Source: Pseudaminobacter soli (ex Zhang et al. 2022) (GTDB lineage Bacteria > Pseudomonadota > Alphaproteobacteria > Rhizobiales > Rhizobiaceae). Taken from it: a stretch of 64,000 nucleotides of DNA. The stretch covers positions 62,001 to 126,000 of the forward strand of contig NZ_JABVCF010000012.1 in the NCBI RefSeq assembly GCF_014595955.1, written 5' to 3'. Below, in pieces: positions 8,848 through 18,702 of this stretch. The notes beneath the pieces are model-generated. The model was not told where the DNA came from and did not search any database. It worked only from the letters and a program-made list of their open reading frames with translations. The first letter of the stretch is position 1. Each line of letters starts with the position of its first letter. Both the position numbers and the translations under genes were made by a program.

Positions 8848-9621
8848 ATGGCGTACGAAACCATCACGGTCGAGACCCGCGGAAGAGTCGGCCTGATCAC
8901 GCTGAACAGGCCGAAGGCGCTCAATGCGCTGAACGGCCAGGTGCTGTCGGAACTGCTTGCGGCCACCAAGGCATACGATGCCGATCCGGAGATCAGCGCG
9001 ATGGTGCTGACCGGTTCGGAAAAAGCCTTCGCGGCCGGCGCCGACATCAAGGAGATGCAGTCCAAGAGCTATCTGGACATGTATCTTGGCGACCTCTTCA
9101 GCGGCTGGGAGGAGTTCACCCGGATCCGCAAGCCGATCATCGCCGCGGTGGCGGGGTATGCGCTGGGCGGCGGCTGCGAACTCGCCATGATGTGCGACTT
9201 CATCATCGCGGCCGACACGGCAAAGTTCGGCCAGCCGGAGATCACGCTGGGCGTCATCCCCGGCATGGGCGGCTCGCAGCGCCTCACTCGCTTTGTCGGC
9301 AAGTCCAAGGCGATGGACATGTGCCTGACCGGCAGGATGATGGACGCAGCCGAGGCGGAACGCTGCGGACTGGTTTCCCGTGTCGTTCCCGCCGGCGAGC
9401 TTGTCGACGAGGCGCTCAAGGCGGCGGAGAAGATCGCCTCGTTCTCGTTGCCCGCTGTTATGATGGCGAAGGAGGCGGTCAACCGCTCCTACGAGACGAC
9501 GCTGGCCGAGGGACTGCGGTTCGAGCGCCGGGTCTTCCACTCGTTGTTCGCGTTCGAGGATCAGAAGGAAGGCATGGCGGCCTTCTCGGAAAAGCGGAAG
9601 CCCGACTTCCGGAACCGCTGA
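8848..9621 (+). CDS. Enoyl-CoA hydratase (crotonase family)
   Basis: A 257-residue short-chain enoyl-CoA hydratase that adds water to trans-2-enoyl-CoA in beta-oxidation. Both catalytic glutamates are present: one in '[12 protein letters not shown]' and one in '[16 protein letters not shown]'. The oxyanion-hole segments '[10 protein letters not shown]' and 'ALGGG' are intact. CAGGAG lies upstream of ATG 8848. The gene sits between mutM and rpsT, a neighbourhood I recall as conserved in Rhizobiales and Brucella. The natural chain-length range cannot be inferred. Confidence 0.94.
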   Translation: MAYETITVETRGRVGLITLNRPKALNALNGQVLSELLAATKAYDADPEISAMVLTGSEKAFAAGADIKEMQSKSYLDMYLGDLFSGWEEFTRIRKPIIAAVAGYALGGGCELAMMCDFIIAADTAKFGQPEITLGVIPGMGGSQRLTRFVGKSKAMDMCLTGRMMDAAEAERCGLVSRVVPAGELVDEALKAAEKIASFSLPAVMMAKEAVNRSYETTLAEGLRFERRVFHSLFAFEDQKEGMAAFSEKRKPDFRNR

Positions 9622-9771
9622 GGCCGCGAGATTCTTGCCGGCCGGGCGATCCGGCGTTGACGGCCGGGCAAAGCTCCTCTATAAGCCCGACCAATCCGGG
9701 CGGCCTGCGGCTGCCCGACAGTGTTTTGCTCGCGGATGCGGGCCGCCATCACAGAGATCGAGAGAGGCAAT

Positions 9772-10038
9772 ATGGCCAACACGTCCTCGGCCAAGAAAGC
9801 TACGCGCAAGATCGCCCGTCGCACCGCGGTCAACAAGAACCGTCGCTCGCGCGTCCGCACGTACGTGCGCAAGGTGGAAGAGGCGCTGGCCGCCGGCGAC
9901 AAGGCTGCCGCGGAGGCCGCATTTCAGGCCGCCCAGCCGGAACTGATGCGCGCCGCAACCAAGGGCGTACTTCACCGCAATACCGCGTCGCGGAAGGTTT
10001 CGCGTCTCGCGCAGCGCGTGAAGTCTCTGTCCGCCTGA
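9772..10038 (+). CDS. rpsT: 30S ribosomal protein S20
   Basis: An 88-residue, very basic protein beginning [20 protein letters not shown], the hallmark of S20, with the C-terminal '[20 protein letters not shown]'. It binds 16S rRNA early in small-subunit assembly. GAGAGAGGCAAT lies immediately before ATG 9772. A strong intrinsic terminator follows 23 bases after the stop, so rpsT transcription is separated from dnaA. Confidence 0.98.
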   Translation: MANTSSAKKATRKIARRTAVNKNRRSRVRTYVRKVEEALAAGDKAAAEAAFQAAQPELMRAATKGVLHRNTASRKVSRLAQRVKSLSA

Positions 10039-10061
10039 TCTTTCTTCATTCGGTTATCTCT

Positions 10062-10088
10062 AACCCGGCCTTTCAGGCCGGGTTTTTG
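10062..10088 (+). terminator. Intrinsic terminator of rpsT
   Basis: A perfect 10-bp stem AACCCGGCCT/AGGCCGGGTT (10062-10071 and 10075-10084) with a three-base loop, followed by a run of T. It lies 23 bases after the rpsT stop codon. Confidence 0.93.
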
Positions 10089-10511
10089 TTTGCGCCGTTC
10101 TGTCTTAAGGCCGCATCCGCGAAGAACCGGCCCCTCTCGCAGCGGATCTTCGCTCAGCCATAGGCGCCCCAGGATCGGAACTCGACCATCCTGGCAGTTC
10201 CTGGCAGCCGCTCCACTAGCTTATCTGGAATAGGCCCTCTCCCAGTCAGCCAAGGCTTCGGGCTGCCGAGCTATTCCGTAACGTCGGCAAAATGCAGGCA
10301 TGGCTTATCTCGCCATTCCGGTCAGCATCCCCACCAACTGGCGTCGGCCGACTGCCCGACTTGATGCGGCGTCAGGCTACCTTGCGAGCTTGCGGACATC
10401 GCTCGGCCACCCAGATCGGAACCATATCCATGGGTCAGGAAAGCCAATACTTCCCTTAGGGTACTGGCAACTACCGGCGCAAAGATCAGCCTCTTTGAAA
10501 CGAATTCTTTA

Positions 10512-10710
10512 GACTCTGTAGTCAGTTAAGCTCATCTTATCCACAGACAATCCACAAAGGTATGGCGCCCTTCCGGGTACTACGAGAGTCAAGAGAAAAA
10601 ATTCGCAGCCGGCAATATTTTCTCCAGTTACGCGCAAGGTTTTGATTCACAATGTTTTGGCAGAAAGATGACCGATTTCGTTGCCGGCAAAGTTTAAAAA
10701 ACAGTTTCGG
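10512..10710 (+). promoter_or_regulatory. Candidate dnaA/origin control region: DnaA box, CtrA-like site, GANTC sites, AT-rich tract
   Basis: A perfect DnaA box TTATCCACA is at 10537-10545, and CAATCCACA (7 of 9 matches) follows at 10548-10556, exactly one helical turn later. The box overlaps TTAA-N7-TTAT at 10526-10540, one base short of the CtrA consensus. Three GANTC sites, the CcrM methylation target, lie at 10512, 10586 and 10644. From about 10590 to 10710 the sequence is visibly AT-richer than the surrounding genome. The combination resembles cell-cycle control of dnaA or of a replication origin in alphaproteobacteria. The function is inferred. Confidence 0.5.
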
Positions 10711-10750
10711 GGTACCTTGAGAGCGCCCGCCGGGTTGGCTACAGTCCGGC

Positions 10751-10852
10751 CATCAAACGAGGCGGCCTGAACAGCCAATCCTAGCACAGCGGGGGCTTTG
10801 TGAACGCGGGATTATTTTGTCCCGTGCTAGGACTGCGCGTCTCGTTTCGATG
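10751..10852 (+). repeat. Large imperfect inverted repeat upstream of dnaA
   Basis: Outer arms CATCAAACGAG (10751-10761) and CTCGTTTCGATG (10841-10852) pair with one bulged base. Inner arms TCCTAGCAC (10779-10787) and GTGCTAGGA (10824-10832) pair perfectly. A small hairpin GCGGGA...TCCCG sits at the centre. The element lies about 210 bases before the dnaA start and has no coding frame of note. It could be a structured mRNA leader, a small RNA or a cruciform. From rpsT to dnaA (10039-11063) I see no other convincing gene. Confidence 0.6.
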
Positions 10853-11063
10853 TAGCGAGAGTGGGGTGGCATTCAGCGTAACAGACAAGTAACGCTTCGG
10901 CCCTCGGCTGGAGTTGGGGTGCTTTTGCCCCGCGGCGGGTCCCGGTCATCGGCACCCTCGGTGCAATTGTGTTCGAGCGGTCCCGCGACGGCGGCGCGGC
11001 CTGATGTCGAAGGATTCGCGCTGCGCGGCAGCGCGGTCAGGAAGGAAGAACGAGGTGGAAAAG

Positions 11064-12596
11064 ATGCATGGCGGCGTCGACGGGGAGCCGAAGGAAGGCT
11101 TCCTTTTTCCAGTCAAGGTGACCGAGGAGAGCGATGTGGGCAATGAGGGTGCCGAGGCCGTGTTCGAGCGGGTGAAGGCCCAGCTCAAGGCGCGACTAGG
11201 CGCAGACGTCTATTCCAGTTGGTTCGCCCGCATGAAGTTGTCGGAGGCCTCGAAGGGGCTGGTGCGCATCTCCGTGCCTACCGCTTTCCTGCGCTCCTGG
11301 ATCAACAGCCACTATCTCGATCTCATTCACGAACTCTGGAAGCAGGAACAGCCCGATATCCTGAAGGTAGAGTTCATCGTGCGCACCGCGACGCGGGCCC
11401 CGCGCCAGATGGTCGAGAGCGATACCGCGGTTGCGCGCAAGCCGGTGCGTCAGTTCCAGTCGACCCTCTCTGCCGGGACCACCGCCGGGCCGGCGCCCGC
11501 TAGGGAGCCCGTCCGTCGCGCCGTCGTTGCCGACAGCGATCAGAAGAGCAGCGTGCTGGGCTCGCCGCTCGACCCGCGCTACACCTTCGAGTCCTTCGTC
11601 GAGGGAAGCGCCAATCGGGTAGCGCTGGCGGCGGCCAAGGCGGTGGCGGAGTCGGCGTCGCGTTTCAATCCGCTGTTCCTCCATGCCTCGGTCGGCCTGG
11701 GCAAGACCCATCTCCTGCAGGCGATCGCCGCGGAGGCGGTGCGTCGGGACCCCAGGGCGCGCGTCGTCTATCTCACCGCAGAATACTTCATGTGGCGCTT
11801 CGCCACAGCGATCCGCGACAACAACGCGCTCACCCTCAAGGAGCAGTTGCGCGACATCGACCTCCTGATCATCGACGACATGCAGTTCCTGCAGGGCAAG
11901 TCGATCCAGAACGAATTCTGCCATCTGATCAACATGCTGCTCGACAGCGCACGGCAGGTCGTCGTCGCGGCCGACCGCCCGCCGGCGGAACTCGAGTCGC
12001 TGGAGCCGCGCGTGCGCTCGCGTCTGAACGGCGGCGTTTCGCTGGAAATGTCCGCCCCCGACTTCGCGATGCGGCTCAGCATGCTGAGAGTGCGTCTCGC
12101 CGCGGCGAAGGCCGAGGATACGTCGGTGGAGATCGGCGAGGACATCCTCGTCCACATCGCCCAGGCGGTGACCGGCAGCGGGCGCGAGTTGGAAGGTGCC
12201 TTCAACCAGTTGCTGTTCCGGCTGAGCTTCGAGCCGCAGTTGACGATCGACCGCGTCGACGACCTCTTGCGTCACATGTACAAGTCGGGCGAGCCGAAGC
12301 GCCCGCGCATCGAGGACATCCAGCGGGTCGTGGCACGGCACTACAACGTGTCGAAGACGGAACTCTTGTCCAACCGGCGCACCCGCACCATCGTCAAGCC
12401 GCGGCAGATCGCCATGTATCTCGCCAAGGTGATGACGCCGCGCTCGCTGCCGGAGATCGGCCGCCGCTTCGGCGGACGGGACCACACCACCGTTCTCCAC
12501 GCAGTCCGCAAGATCGAGGACCTGTCGGGTAACGACAACTCGCTGGCCCAGGAACTCGAGTTGCTGCGCAGGCTGATCAGCGACCAGACCACCTGA
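11064..12596 (+). CDS. dnaA: Chromosomal replication initiator DnaA
   Basis: A 510-residue protein with the four DnaA domains. Domain I lies around residues 20-100 ('[20 protein letters not shown]'), followed by a variable linker. The AAA+ domain carries Walker A 'GLGKTHLLQ' and Walker B '[10 protein letters not shown]'. The C-terminal DNA-binding domain has '[15 protein letters not shown]', which reads the DnaA box. It unwinds the origin and loads the helicase. The frame is open further upstream, but ATG 11064 (GAGG eight bases before) is preferred because the preceding residues are not DnaA-like. A nearby GTG at 11055 is the alternative. The leader region contains candidate DnaA and CtrA sites. 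Confidence 0.97.
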   Translation: MHGGVDGEPKEGFLFPVKVTEESDVGNEGAEAVFERVKAQLKARLGADVYSSWFARMKLSEASKGLVRISVPTAFLRSWINSHYLDLIHELWKQEQPDILKVEFIVRTATRAPRQMVESDTAVARKPVRQFQSTLSAGTTAGPAPAREPVRRAVVADSDQKSSVLGSPLDPRYTFESFVEGSANRVALAAAKAVAESASRFNPLFLHASVGLGKTHLLQAIAAEAVRRDPRARVVYLTAEYFMWRFATAIRDNNALTLKEQLRDIDLLIIDDMQFLQGKSIQNEFCHLINMLLDSARQVVVAADRPPAELESLEPRVRSRLNGGVSLEMSAPDFAMRLSMLRVRLAAAKAEDTSVEIGEDILVHIAQAVTGSGRELEGAFNQLLFRLSFEPQLTIDRVDDLLRHMYKSGEPKRPRIEDIQRVVARHYNVSKTELLSNRRTRTIVKPRQIAMYLAKVMTPRSLPEIGRRFGGRDHTTVLHAVRKIEDLSGNDNSLAQELELLRRLISDQTT

Positions 12597-12640
12597 CCAC
12601 CCGCACGACGCCGGGTTACCCGGCTCAGGTTGTCGACAAA

Positions 12641-12693
12641 GCCCGCGGAACGGCTGCCATGCCGGTTCGCGGGCTTGCCTTTGCCTGATTTTT
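12641..12693 (+). terminator. Hairpin between dnaA and dnaN
   Basis: GCCCGCG (12641-12647) pairs with CGCGGGC (12668-12674), extended inward by GGC/GCC, and is followed within 15 bases by a short T run. A second small hairpin (GCCGGG/CCCGGC) lies at 12610-12624. Either could end or attenuate dnaA transcription before dnaN. Confidence 0.6.
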
Positions 12694-12779
12694 CCTGTCA
12701 GTCTGCGGAAAATCCCGCCACAGCCAGGCGGCCGGGAACACCGGCGGACTATCCGCTCCAAGCATTCGAGCCTTTCGTC

Positions 12780-13898
12780 ATGCGTGTCATTCTGGAACGT
12801 GCCAACCTGCTCAAGTCGCTCAATCACGTGCATCGCGTGGTGGAGCGGCGGAACACTATCCCGATCCTGTCCAACGTGATGCTGACGAGCGACGGCCAGA
12901 GCCTGGAGATGAAGGCGACGGACCTCGACCTCGAGATCACCGAGGCGACACCGGCGCAGGTGGAGCAGCCCGGCGGCACGACCGTGCCGGCGCATCTTCT
13001 CTACGAAATCGTCCGCAAGCTGCCCGACGGCGCGGAAGTCATGCTGCGCACGGACGAGGACGGCAACGCTATGTCGGTGGTCGCGGGCCGCTCCAGCTTC
13101 CGCCTGCAGTGCCTGCCGCAGTCCGATTTCCCGCAGCTCACCGCTGGCTCCTTCACCCACACCTTCCGCATGGATGCGGCGGCGCTGAAGAAGCTCATCG
13201 ACAAGACGCAGTTCGCGATCTCCACGGAAGAGACCCGCTATTATCTGAACGGCATCTATTTCCATACCGTCGAAACCGGAGGGAAGCTGAAGCTGCGCTC
13301 GGTCGCGACCGACGGCCACCGCCTCGCGCGCGCCGAGATGGACGCGCCGTCGGGCGCGGAGGGCATGCCCGGCATCATCATCCCGCGCAAGACGGTGAGC
13401 GAATTGCAGAAGCTGGTCGACACGCCAGATGTGGTGGTCACGGTCGAGCTCTCCGACACCAAGATCCGCTTCACCATCGGTGCGGTCGTGCTTACCTCGA
13501 AGCTGATCGACGGCACCTTCCCCGACTATCAGCGCGTCATTCCGACCGGGAATGACAAGCGGCTGGTGATCGATCGCGATAGCTTCGCCCGCGCCGTCGA
13601 TCGCGTTTCCACCGTTTCCTCGGAGCGTGGCCGCGCGGTCAAGCTGTCGATCGCCGATGGTCAGCTTACGCTTACAGTCAATAATCCGGATTCGGGCAGC
13701 GCGACCGACGAACTCCCGGCCGACTACGACGCCGATCCGATGGAGATCGGCTTCAACGCCAAGTACCTGCTGGATGTCGCGGCCCAACTTAGCGGAGAGA
13801 ATGCCCGCTTCATGCTGGCAGACGCCGGCTCGCCGACGCTCATCCACGACACGACGGACGAGGATACGCTCTATGTCCTGATGCCGATGCGGGTGTGA
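12780..13898 (+). CDS. dnaN: DNA polymerase III beta subunit (sliding clamp)
   Basis: A 372-residue protein in the normal size range for the beta clamp. It starts MRVILERANLLKSLNHVHRV and ends with 'TLYVLMPMRV', the canonical clamp C-terminus that forms the protein-binding pocket. It has three repeated clamp domains and makes the replicative polymerase processive. The frame is open for another 50 codons upstream, but ATG 12780 is where the conserved sequence begins. It lies 22 bases before recF, so the two are probably co-transcribed. Confidence 0.98.
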   Translation: MRVILERANLLKSLNHVHRVVERRNTIPILSNVMLTSDGQSLEMKATDLDLEITEATPAQVEQPGGTTVPAHLLYEIVRKLPDGAEVMLRTDEDGNAMSVVAGRSSFRLQCLPQSDFPQLTAGSFTHTFRMDAAALKKLIDKTQFAISTEETRYYLNGIYFHTVETGGKLKLRSVATDGHRLARAEMDAPSGAEGMPGIIIPRKTVSELQKLVDTPDVVVTVELSDTKIRFTIGAVVLTSKLIDGTFPDYQRVIPTGNDKRLVIDRDSFARAVDRVSTVSSERGRAVKLSIADGQLTLTVNNPDSGSATDELPADYDADPMEIGFNAKYLLDVAAQLSGENARFMLADAGSPTLIHDTTDEDTLYVLMPMRV

Positions 13899-13920
13899 TC
13901 CGGAGCAACGCCCCCACCCT

Positions 13921-15069
13921 ATGACCGACCATCCGGCGCGGGTTCGCCTGGTCAGGCTGCGCCTCGCCAAGTTCCGCAATTACGAAAGCCTCGATCTTGC
14001 CATCGAGCCGCGCTCGGCCGTCTTCGTCGGCGACAACGGCGCCGGCAAGACCAACCTGCTCGAAGCGATCTCGATGCTCTCTCCAGGGCGCGGGCTGCGG
14101 CGCGCCGCCTATGACGAGATCGTGCGCGCCGGCGCCCAGGATGGGTTCGCAGTCCATGCCGTTCTCGAAGGCCCGTTCGGCGCCGTCGAGATCGGCACCG
14201 GCACGGCCGGTTCGGCTCCCGGTGAGAGCGGAAGGCGCATTCGCATCAACGGCGCGCCGGCGAAATCGGCCGACGCGCTGCTGGAATGGGCTCGCGTCGT
14301 ATGGCTGACGCCTTCCATGGACACGCTGTTCACCGGGCCGGCGGCCGAGCGCAGGCGCTTCCTGGACCGGCTGGTGCTGACCATCGACCCCGGACACGGC
14401 CAGCGCGCTCTCGACTATGAGAAGGCGATGCGGTCGCGCAATAGGCTGCTCGCCGAGGCCTCGCGCGACCAGGCTTGGTTCTCCGCAATCGAGGCGCAGA
14501 TGGCCGAGACCGGAGTGGCCATTGCTGCCGCCCGCGTAGAGCTCATCCGCCTGCTTTCGGCCATGATCGCCCGGATGCCCGCAGAGGGACCGTTCCCGCA
14601 GGCCGACACTACCCTTGTCGGCTCTCTGGAAGAGGCAATCGCCTCGTCTCCCGCAAGCGACGTCGAAGAGAAGTTCAGGGAGCGGCTCGCCGCCGAACGG
14701 TTTCGGGATCAGGCGGCGGGCCGCACCCTCGAAGGACCACACCGGTCCGACCTGCTGGTCCGCCACCGGCCGAAGGCAATGGAAGCGCAGTACTGCTCGA
14801 CCGGCGAACAGAAGGCGCTTCTCATAGGTCTGGTGCTTTCGCATGCGCGGCTCTCCGGCGATGTCTCCGGTCAGGTCCCGCTGGTGCTCCTCGACGAGAT
14901 CGCCGCCCACCTCGACCAGCAGCGACGGACAGCGCTGTTCGACATATTGGAGGAGATCGGCTGCCAGGCCTTCATGACCGGTACGGAAATCGGCCTGTTC
15001 TCGAGCCTGACGGGCAGGGCCCAGTTTTTCGACGTCGCCAGGGGCCAGGTTACGCTACATGCAGGCTGA
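13921..15069 (+). CDS. recF: DNA replication and repair protein RecF
   Basis: A 382-residue SMC-like ATPase that helps load RecA at single-strand gaps. 'FRNYESLDLAIEP' at the N-terminus, Walker A 'GDNGAGKTNLLEAI' near residue 37, the ABC-type signature region 'YCSTGEQKALLIGLVL' and Walker B 'VLLDEIAAHLD' are all present. It follows dnaN by 22 bases. The next gene is lnt rather than the moeB/thiF gene that I recall after recF in related Rhizobiales. That gene lies at 45.7-46.4 kb on the other strand. Confidence 0.97.
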   Translation: MTDHPARVRLVRLRLAKFRNYESLDLAIEPRSAVFVGDNGAGKTNLLEAISMLSPGRGLRRAAYDEIVRAGAQDGFAVHAVLEGPFGAVEIGTGTAGSAPGESGRRIRINGAPAKSADALLEWARVVWLTPSMDTLFTGPAAERRRFLDRLVLTIDPGHGQRALDYEKAMRSRNRLLAEASRDQAWFSAIEAQMAETGVAIAAARVELIRLLSAMIARMPAEGPFPQADTTLVGSLEEAIASSPASDVEEKFRERLAAERFRDQAAGRTLEGPHRSDLLVRHRPKAMEAQYCSTGEQKALLIGLVLSHARLSGDVSGQVPLVLLDEIAAHLDQQRRTALFDILEEIGCQAFMTGTEIGLFSSLTGRAQFFDVARGQVTLHAG

Positions 15070-15186
15070 CCCGTGGCTCTCGCTTCGCGCTGGACACCTT
15101 GAGGTTGCGCGACGGCGGTTTTGCCGTTCGCGCGAAGAGCCTGCCCTGATACATCTATGATCCTGATTCGCGACTCGGAGCCGCGC

Positions 15187-16770
15187 ATGCAGCGCCTGGC
15201 TGGACGTATTATCCTGCTGTCGGGGTGGCGCCGCGCCGCGACCGCATTCCTGGCCGGCGCCCTGTTGGTCCTTGCCCAGGCGCCCTACGACTTCTTCGCG
15301 GTCGGTTTCGTTTCGTTCCCCATCCTCGTCTGGCTGATCGACGGCGCCTCCCCTGAAGTGGGGGCCGGCCCGATCGGACGCCTACGGCCGACTTTCGCGA
15401 TCGGCTGGTGGTTCGGCTTCGGCTATTTCCTGGCCGGCCTGTGGTGGATCGGCAGCGCCGTGCTTGTCGAGGCCGAGACCTATGCCTGGGCCCTGCCGCT
15501 GGCCGTGCTCGGGATCCCGCTGCTGCTTGCCTTCTTCTACGGCTTTGCCGCCGCGCTGGCGCGGCTGTTGTGGAGCGACGGCATCGGCCGCATCGCCGCC
15601 CTCGCCTTCGCCTTCGGTTTCACCGAGTGGCTGAGGACGTTCCTGTTCACAGGGTTCCCCTGGAATGCCGTCGGCTACGCGGCGATGCCGGTCCCGGTGC
15701 TGATGCAGAGCGCATCGGTGGTCGGCCTTATCGGCATGAATGCGCTTGGGACCTTCCTCTTCGCTATGCCGGCTCTGCTGTCGGGCGACCGGGATCGGCG
15801 GCTGGGGATGGCGATGGCGCTAGTGCTCTGCACCCTGCATGTCGGCTTCGGCTTCTACCGGCTCTCCCAGGCCCCGGAGCAGCCTCGGAGCACGATCGCC
15901 GTGCGTATCGTCCAACCCTCGGTCAGTATGTCCGAGAAGTGGGACGCCGCATTTGAGGACCGGGTGTTCGCAGAACTGATGCGCTCTAGCGGAGAGCCTC
16001 CTGCCGAGGGGCAGAAGAAGCCGCAGTTGATCCTGTGGCCCGAAACTTCGGTGCCGTTCCTGTTCACGGATCGGCCGGATGCACTGGCAGCGCTGGGGGC
16101 GATGCTGACCGACGGACAGATGCTGCTGGCGGGGGCGGTGCGCGACGAGGGAGTACGATCGAAGTCTTCGGAAATCTATTACAACTCGGTCGTGGCGATC
16201 GATGCCGGTGGCGAGATCGTCGAGGCAGTCGACAAGATCCACCTCGTGCCATTTGGCGAATACCTGCCCTTTGCGGAATGGTTGGCCAAGATCGGCATCG
16301 AGCAGATGGTCGCCGGACCCATGAACTTCGCCGCAGGCGCGGTCCGCCGCGCCATCACCCTTCCGGGTGGCCTCTCGGCGGTGCCCTTCATCTGCTACGA
16401 GATCATCTTTCCCCAACTGGTGGATGTTGACGCTGCGTCATCTGATATTATTGTCAACGTAACGAACGACGCGTGGTTCGGGGATACCCCGAGCCCATAT
16501 CAGCACTTTCGCCAGGCTCAGGTGCGTTCGGTCGAAACGGGAATGCCTCTGGTACGTGCGGCCAATACAGGTATTTCAGGCGCGGTGGACGCCTACGGAC
16601 GCATTGTCGACGCCTTTGGCGTGAATGCTCGGGGTTATCTCGACGTGGAACTGTCCGTTCCCCGGAAGGCGGCACATAGATCGGTCAACAATGAGATGGT
16701 CGGGCTAGCGATGGTCTTCCTGATGGGAGTGTTTGCCGCCTTGGGGTTGGTGCGGGCTCGTTTTACGTAG
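15187..16770 (+). CDS. lnt: Apolipoprotein N-acyltransferase
   Basis: A 527-residue inner-membrane enzyme that adds the third acyl chain to lipoproteins. The N-terminal 220 residues contain several hydrophobic segments. The nitrilase-like domain follows with the catalytic triad: Glu in '[11 protein letters not shown]', Lys in '[15 protein letters not shown]' and Cys in '[10 protein letters not shown]'. The ATG at 15187 ([16 protein letters not shown]) is the conserved beginning; 22 further in-frame codons upstream look unrelated. The gene leads into the XRE regulator, metK and trmB. Its usual upstream partner corC is at 46.7 kb, minus strand. Confidence 0.96.
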   Translation: MQRLAGRIILLSGWRRAATAFLAGALLVLAQAPYDFFAVGFVSFPILVWLIDGASPEVGAGPIGRLRPTFAIGWWFGFGYFLAGLWWIGSAVLVEAETYAWALPLAVLGIPLLLAFFYGFAAALARLLWSDGIGRIAALAFAFGFTEWLRTFLFTGFPWNAVGYAAMPVPVLMQSASVVGLIGMNALGTFLFAMPALLSGDRDRRLGMAMALVLCTLHVGFGFYRLSQAPEQPRSTIAVRIVQPSVSMSEKWDAAFEDRVFAELMRSSGEPPAEGQKKPQLILWPETSVPFLFTDRPDALAALGAMLTDGQMLLAGAVRDEGVRSKSSEIYYNSVVAIDAGGEIVEAVDKIHLVPFGEYLPFAEWLAKIGIEQMVAGPMNFAAGAVRRAITLPGGLSAVPFICYEIIFPQLVDVDAASSDIIVNVTNDAWFGDTPSPYQHFRQAQVRSVETGMPLVRAANTGISGAVDAYGRIVDAFGVNARGYLDVELSVPRKAAHRSVNNEMVGLAMVFLMGVFAALGLVRARFT

Positions 16771-16858
16771 CGGCAGGACTTGTATATAGACGAAGCTAAG
16801 TGCCAGCGTTCTCGCGGTTTAGCCGGAGAGAAAGCGTCTCGGGAACGGCGAGGTGAAG

Positions 16859-17278
16859 ATGGTCACCAAGGAAAACAAGAAGAAACCAAATCCAACCGAC
16901 ATTCATGTGGGCAGCCGGATTCGGCTTCGCAGGAACATGCTAGGTATGAGCCAAGAAAAACTTGGCGAAACACTTGGCATTACCTTTCAGCAGATACAGA
17001 AATACGAAAAAGGCACCAACCGTGTAGGGGCCAGTCGCCTTCAGGCGATCGCCGAAGTGCTTGGCGTCCCGGTCTCGTTTCTTTTCGAGGATGCTCCGGG
17101 ACAGGACAGCGCGAATCGCGGGCTTGCCGAGGATGCCTCCGCCAGCCTCGCCATCGACTTCTGCACGAGCACTGAAGGCCTGCAGCTGAACCGCGCCTTC
17201 GTGAAGATCAGCGACTCCAAGGTTCGGCGCCGGATCATCGACCTGGTCAAGGCGCTGGCCGCAGAAGAAGGCAGCTAA
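16859..17278 (+). CDS. XRE-family transcriptional regulator, PraR/PhrR-like
   Basis: A 139-residue protein with a Cro/CI-type helix-turn-helix near residues 15-75 ('VGSRIRLRRNMLGMSQEKLG', 'ITFQQIQKYEKGTNRVGASRL') and a conserved tail 'GLQLNRAFVKISDSKVRRRI'. The whole resembles rhizobial PraR/PhrR regulators, which control quorum sensing, attachment and acid response. Their place between lnt and metK is conserved as far as I recall. ATG 16859 is chosen because GAGG lies five bases upstream; an in-frame GTG at 16853 is possible. Confidence 0.9.
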   Translation: MVTKENKKKPNPTDIHVGSRIRLRRNMLGMSQEKLGETLGITFQQIQKYEKGTNRVGASRLQAIAEVLGVPVSFLFEDAPGQDSANRGLAEDASASLAIDFCTSTEGLQLNRAFVKISDSKVRRRIIDLVKALAAEEGS

Positions 17279-17422
17279 GCCGTCCAGGTCGTCTTGACCA
17301 GAGCGCCCGCTGACTGGTTCACAAGTATTGACAGGGGTTAGTCTTGACGCGCCGCGCTGGCCTTCGTTATCCCCTTTGCCGACTGCGGCATTGTGCCGTT
17401 CAGCCTTCTTGAGGGGACACCC

Positions 17423-18685
17423 GTGGCGCGCCAGAACTATCTTTTTACATCCGAATCTGTATCGGAAGGTCATCCCGACAAGGTCTGCGACCGAATCTCC
17501 GACGAAATCGTCGATCTCGTCTACCGCGAGGCCAAGAAAGCAGGGATGAACCCCTGGGACGTGCGCGTCGCATGCGAGACGCTCGCCACCACCAACCGCG
17601 TCATCATCGCCGGCGAGGTTCGGGTTCCGGACACGCTGCTGAAGAAGGACAAGGATGGCAAGGTTCTCAAGGACGGCAGCGGCCATGCGCTGATCAATCC
17701 GTCAAAGTTCAAGTCCGCTGCCCGCAAGGCGATCCGCGACATCGGCTACGAACAGGCCGGTTTCCACTGGAAGAGCGCCAAGATCGACGTGCTTCTGCAC
17801 GGCCAGTCCGCGGATATCGCACAGGGCGTCGACCGTGCGCAGGATTCCAATACAGAGGGCGCGGGCGACCAGGGCATCATGTTCGGCTATGCCTGCCGCG
17901 AGACTCCGGAGCTTATGCCGGCGCCGATCTACTACAGCCACAAGATCCTGGAGATCCTGTCGGAAGCGCGGCGCGCCAATTCCAGCGATGCGGGCCGGCT
18001 CGGCCCGGATGCCAAGAGCCAGGTAACGGTCCGCTATGTCGACGGCAAGCCTGCCGAAGTCACCCAGATCGTGCTCTCCACCCAGCATCTCGATCCAAAC
18101 TGGGACTCGAGTAAGGTCCGCGAGGTGGTCGAGCCATATATCCGCGAGGCCCTCGGGGACCTGAAGATCGCCGGCGACTGCAAGTGGTACGTCAACCCCA
18201 CCGGTAAGTTCGTGATCGGGGGACCTGACGGCGACGCGGGGCTCACCGGCCGCAAGATCATCGTCGACACCTATGGCGGCGCCGCACCGCACGGCGGCGG
18301 AGCATTCTCCGGCAAGGACACGACCAAGGTCGACCGTTCGGCCGCTTACGCTGCGCGCTACCTCGCCAAGAACGTCGTGGCCGCCGGCCTCGCCGACCGC
18401 TGCACCATCCAACTCTCCTACGCGATCGGCGTGGCGCAGCCGCTGTCGATCTATGTCGACCTGCACGGCACCGGTAAGGTCGAGGAGGCCCGGCTCGAGG
18501 AGGCGCTTCGCGAGGTGATGGACCTGTCGCCGAGCGGCATCCGCAAGCACCTCGACCTCAACAAGCCGATCTATGCAAAGACGACCGCCTATGGGCACTT
18601 CGGCCGCAAGCCGGGGCGCGACGGCTCCTTCTCCTGGGAGAAGACGGACCTCGTGAAGCCGCTCAAGCAGGCGCTCGCCGCCTGA
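17423..18685 (+). CDS. metK: S-adenosylmethionine synthetase
   Basis: A 420-residue protein that makes S-adenosylmethionine from methionine and ATP. Signatures are '[20 protein letters not shown]' (ATP and Mg binding), '[12 protein letters not shown]' and '[19 protein letters not shown]'. The start is a GTG at 17423 preceded by GAGGGG, which gives [16 protein letters not shown] as in relatives. Another GTG at 17393 is in frame but has no ribosome-binding site. The 144-base leader contains TTGACG...GTTATC (17344-17371), a weak promoter candidate. I looked for a SAM riboswitch there and did not recognise one. Confidence 0.97.
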   Translation: MARQNYLFTSESVSEGHPDKVCDRISDEIVDLVYREAKKAGMNPWDVRVACETLATTNRVIIAGEVRVPDTLLKKDKDGKVLKDGSGHALINPSKFKSAARKAIRDIGYEQAGFHWKSAKIDVLLHGQSADIAQGVDRAQDSNTEGAGDQGIMFGYACRETPELMPAPIYYSHKILEILSEARRANSSDAGRLGPDAKSQVTVRYVDGKPAEVTQIVLSTQHLDPNWDSSKVREVVEPYIREALGDLKIAGDCKWYVNPTGKFVIGGPDGDAGLTGRKIIVDTYGGAAPHGGGAFSGKDTTKVDRSAAYAARYLAKNVVAAGLADRCTIQLSYAIGVAQPLSIYVDLHGTGKVEEARLEEALREVMDLSPSGIRKHLDLNKPIYAKTTAYGHFGRKPGRDGSFSWEKTDLVKPLKQALAA

Positions 18686-18702
18686 CAGTGGTTTTCGCCG
18701 AA

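Noticed and set aside
10300-10512. A 70-codon open frame between rpsT and dnaA
   Set aside because: No ribosome-binding site, no familiar sequence, and it runs into the DnaA-box region.
10039-11063. Calling the rpsT-dnaA gap the replication origin
   Set aside because: Only one perfect DnaA box and one partial box were found, and rhizobial origins are usually elsewhere; I kept it as a control region only.
11196-13979. A 927-codon open frame on the minus strand opposite dnaA and dnaN
   Set aside because: It is antisense to two unmistakable genes, its translation is rich in Arg, His and Asp with no recognisable motif, and long antisense frames are expected in high-GC DNA.
17279-17422. A SAM riboswitch before metK
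   Set aside because: I looked for SAM-II and SAM/SAH type cores and saw no matching stems; the gap contains only a weak promoter-like pair.
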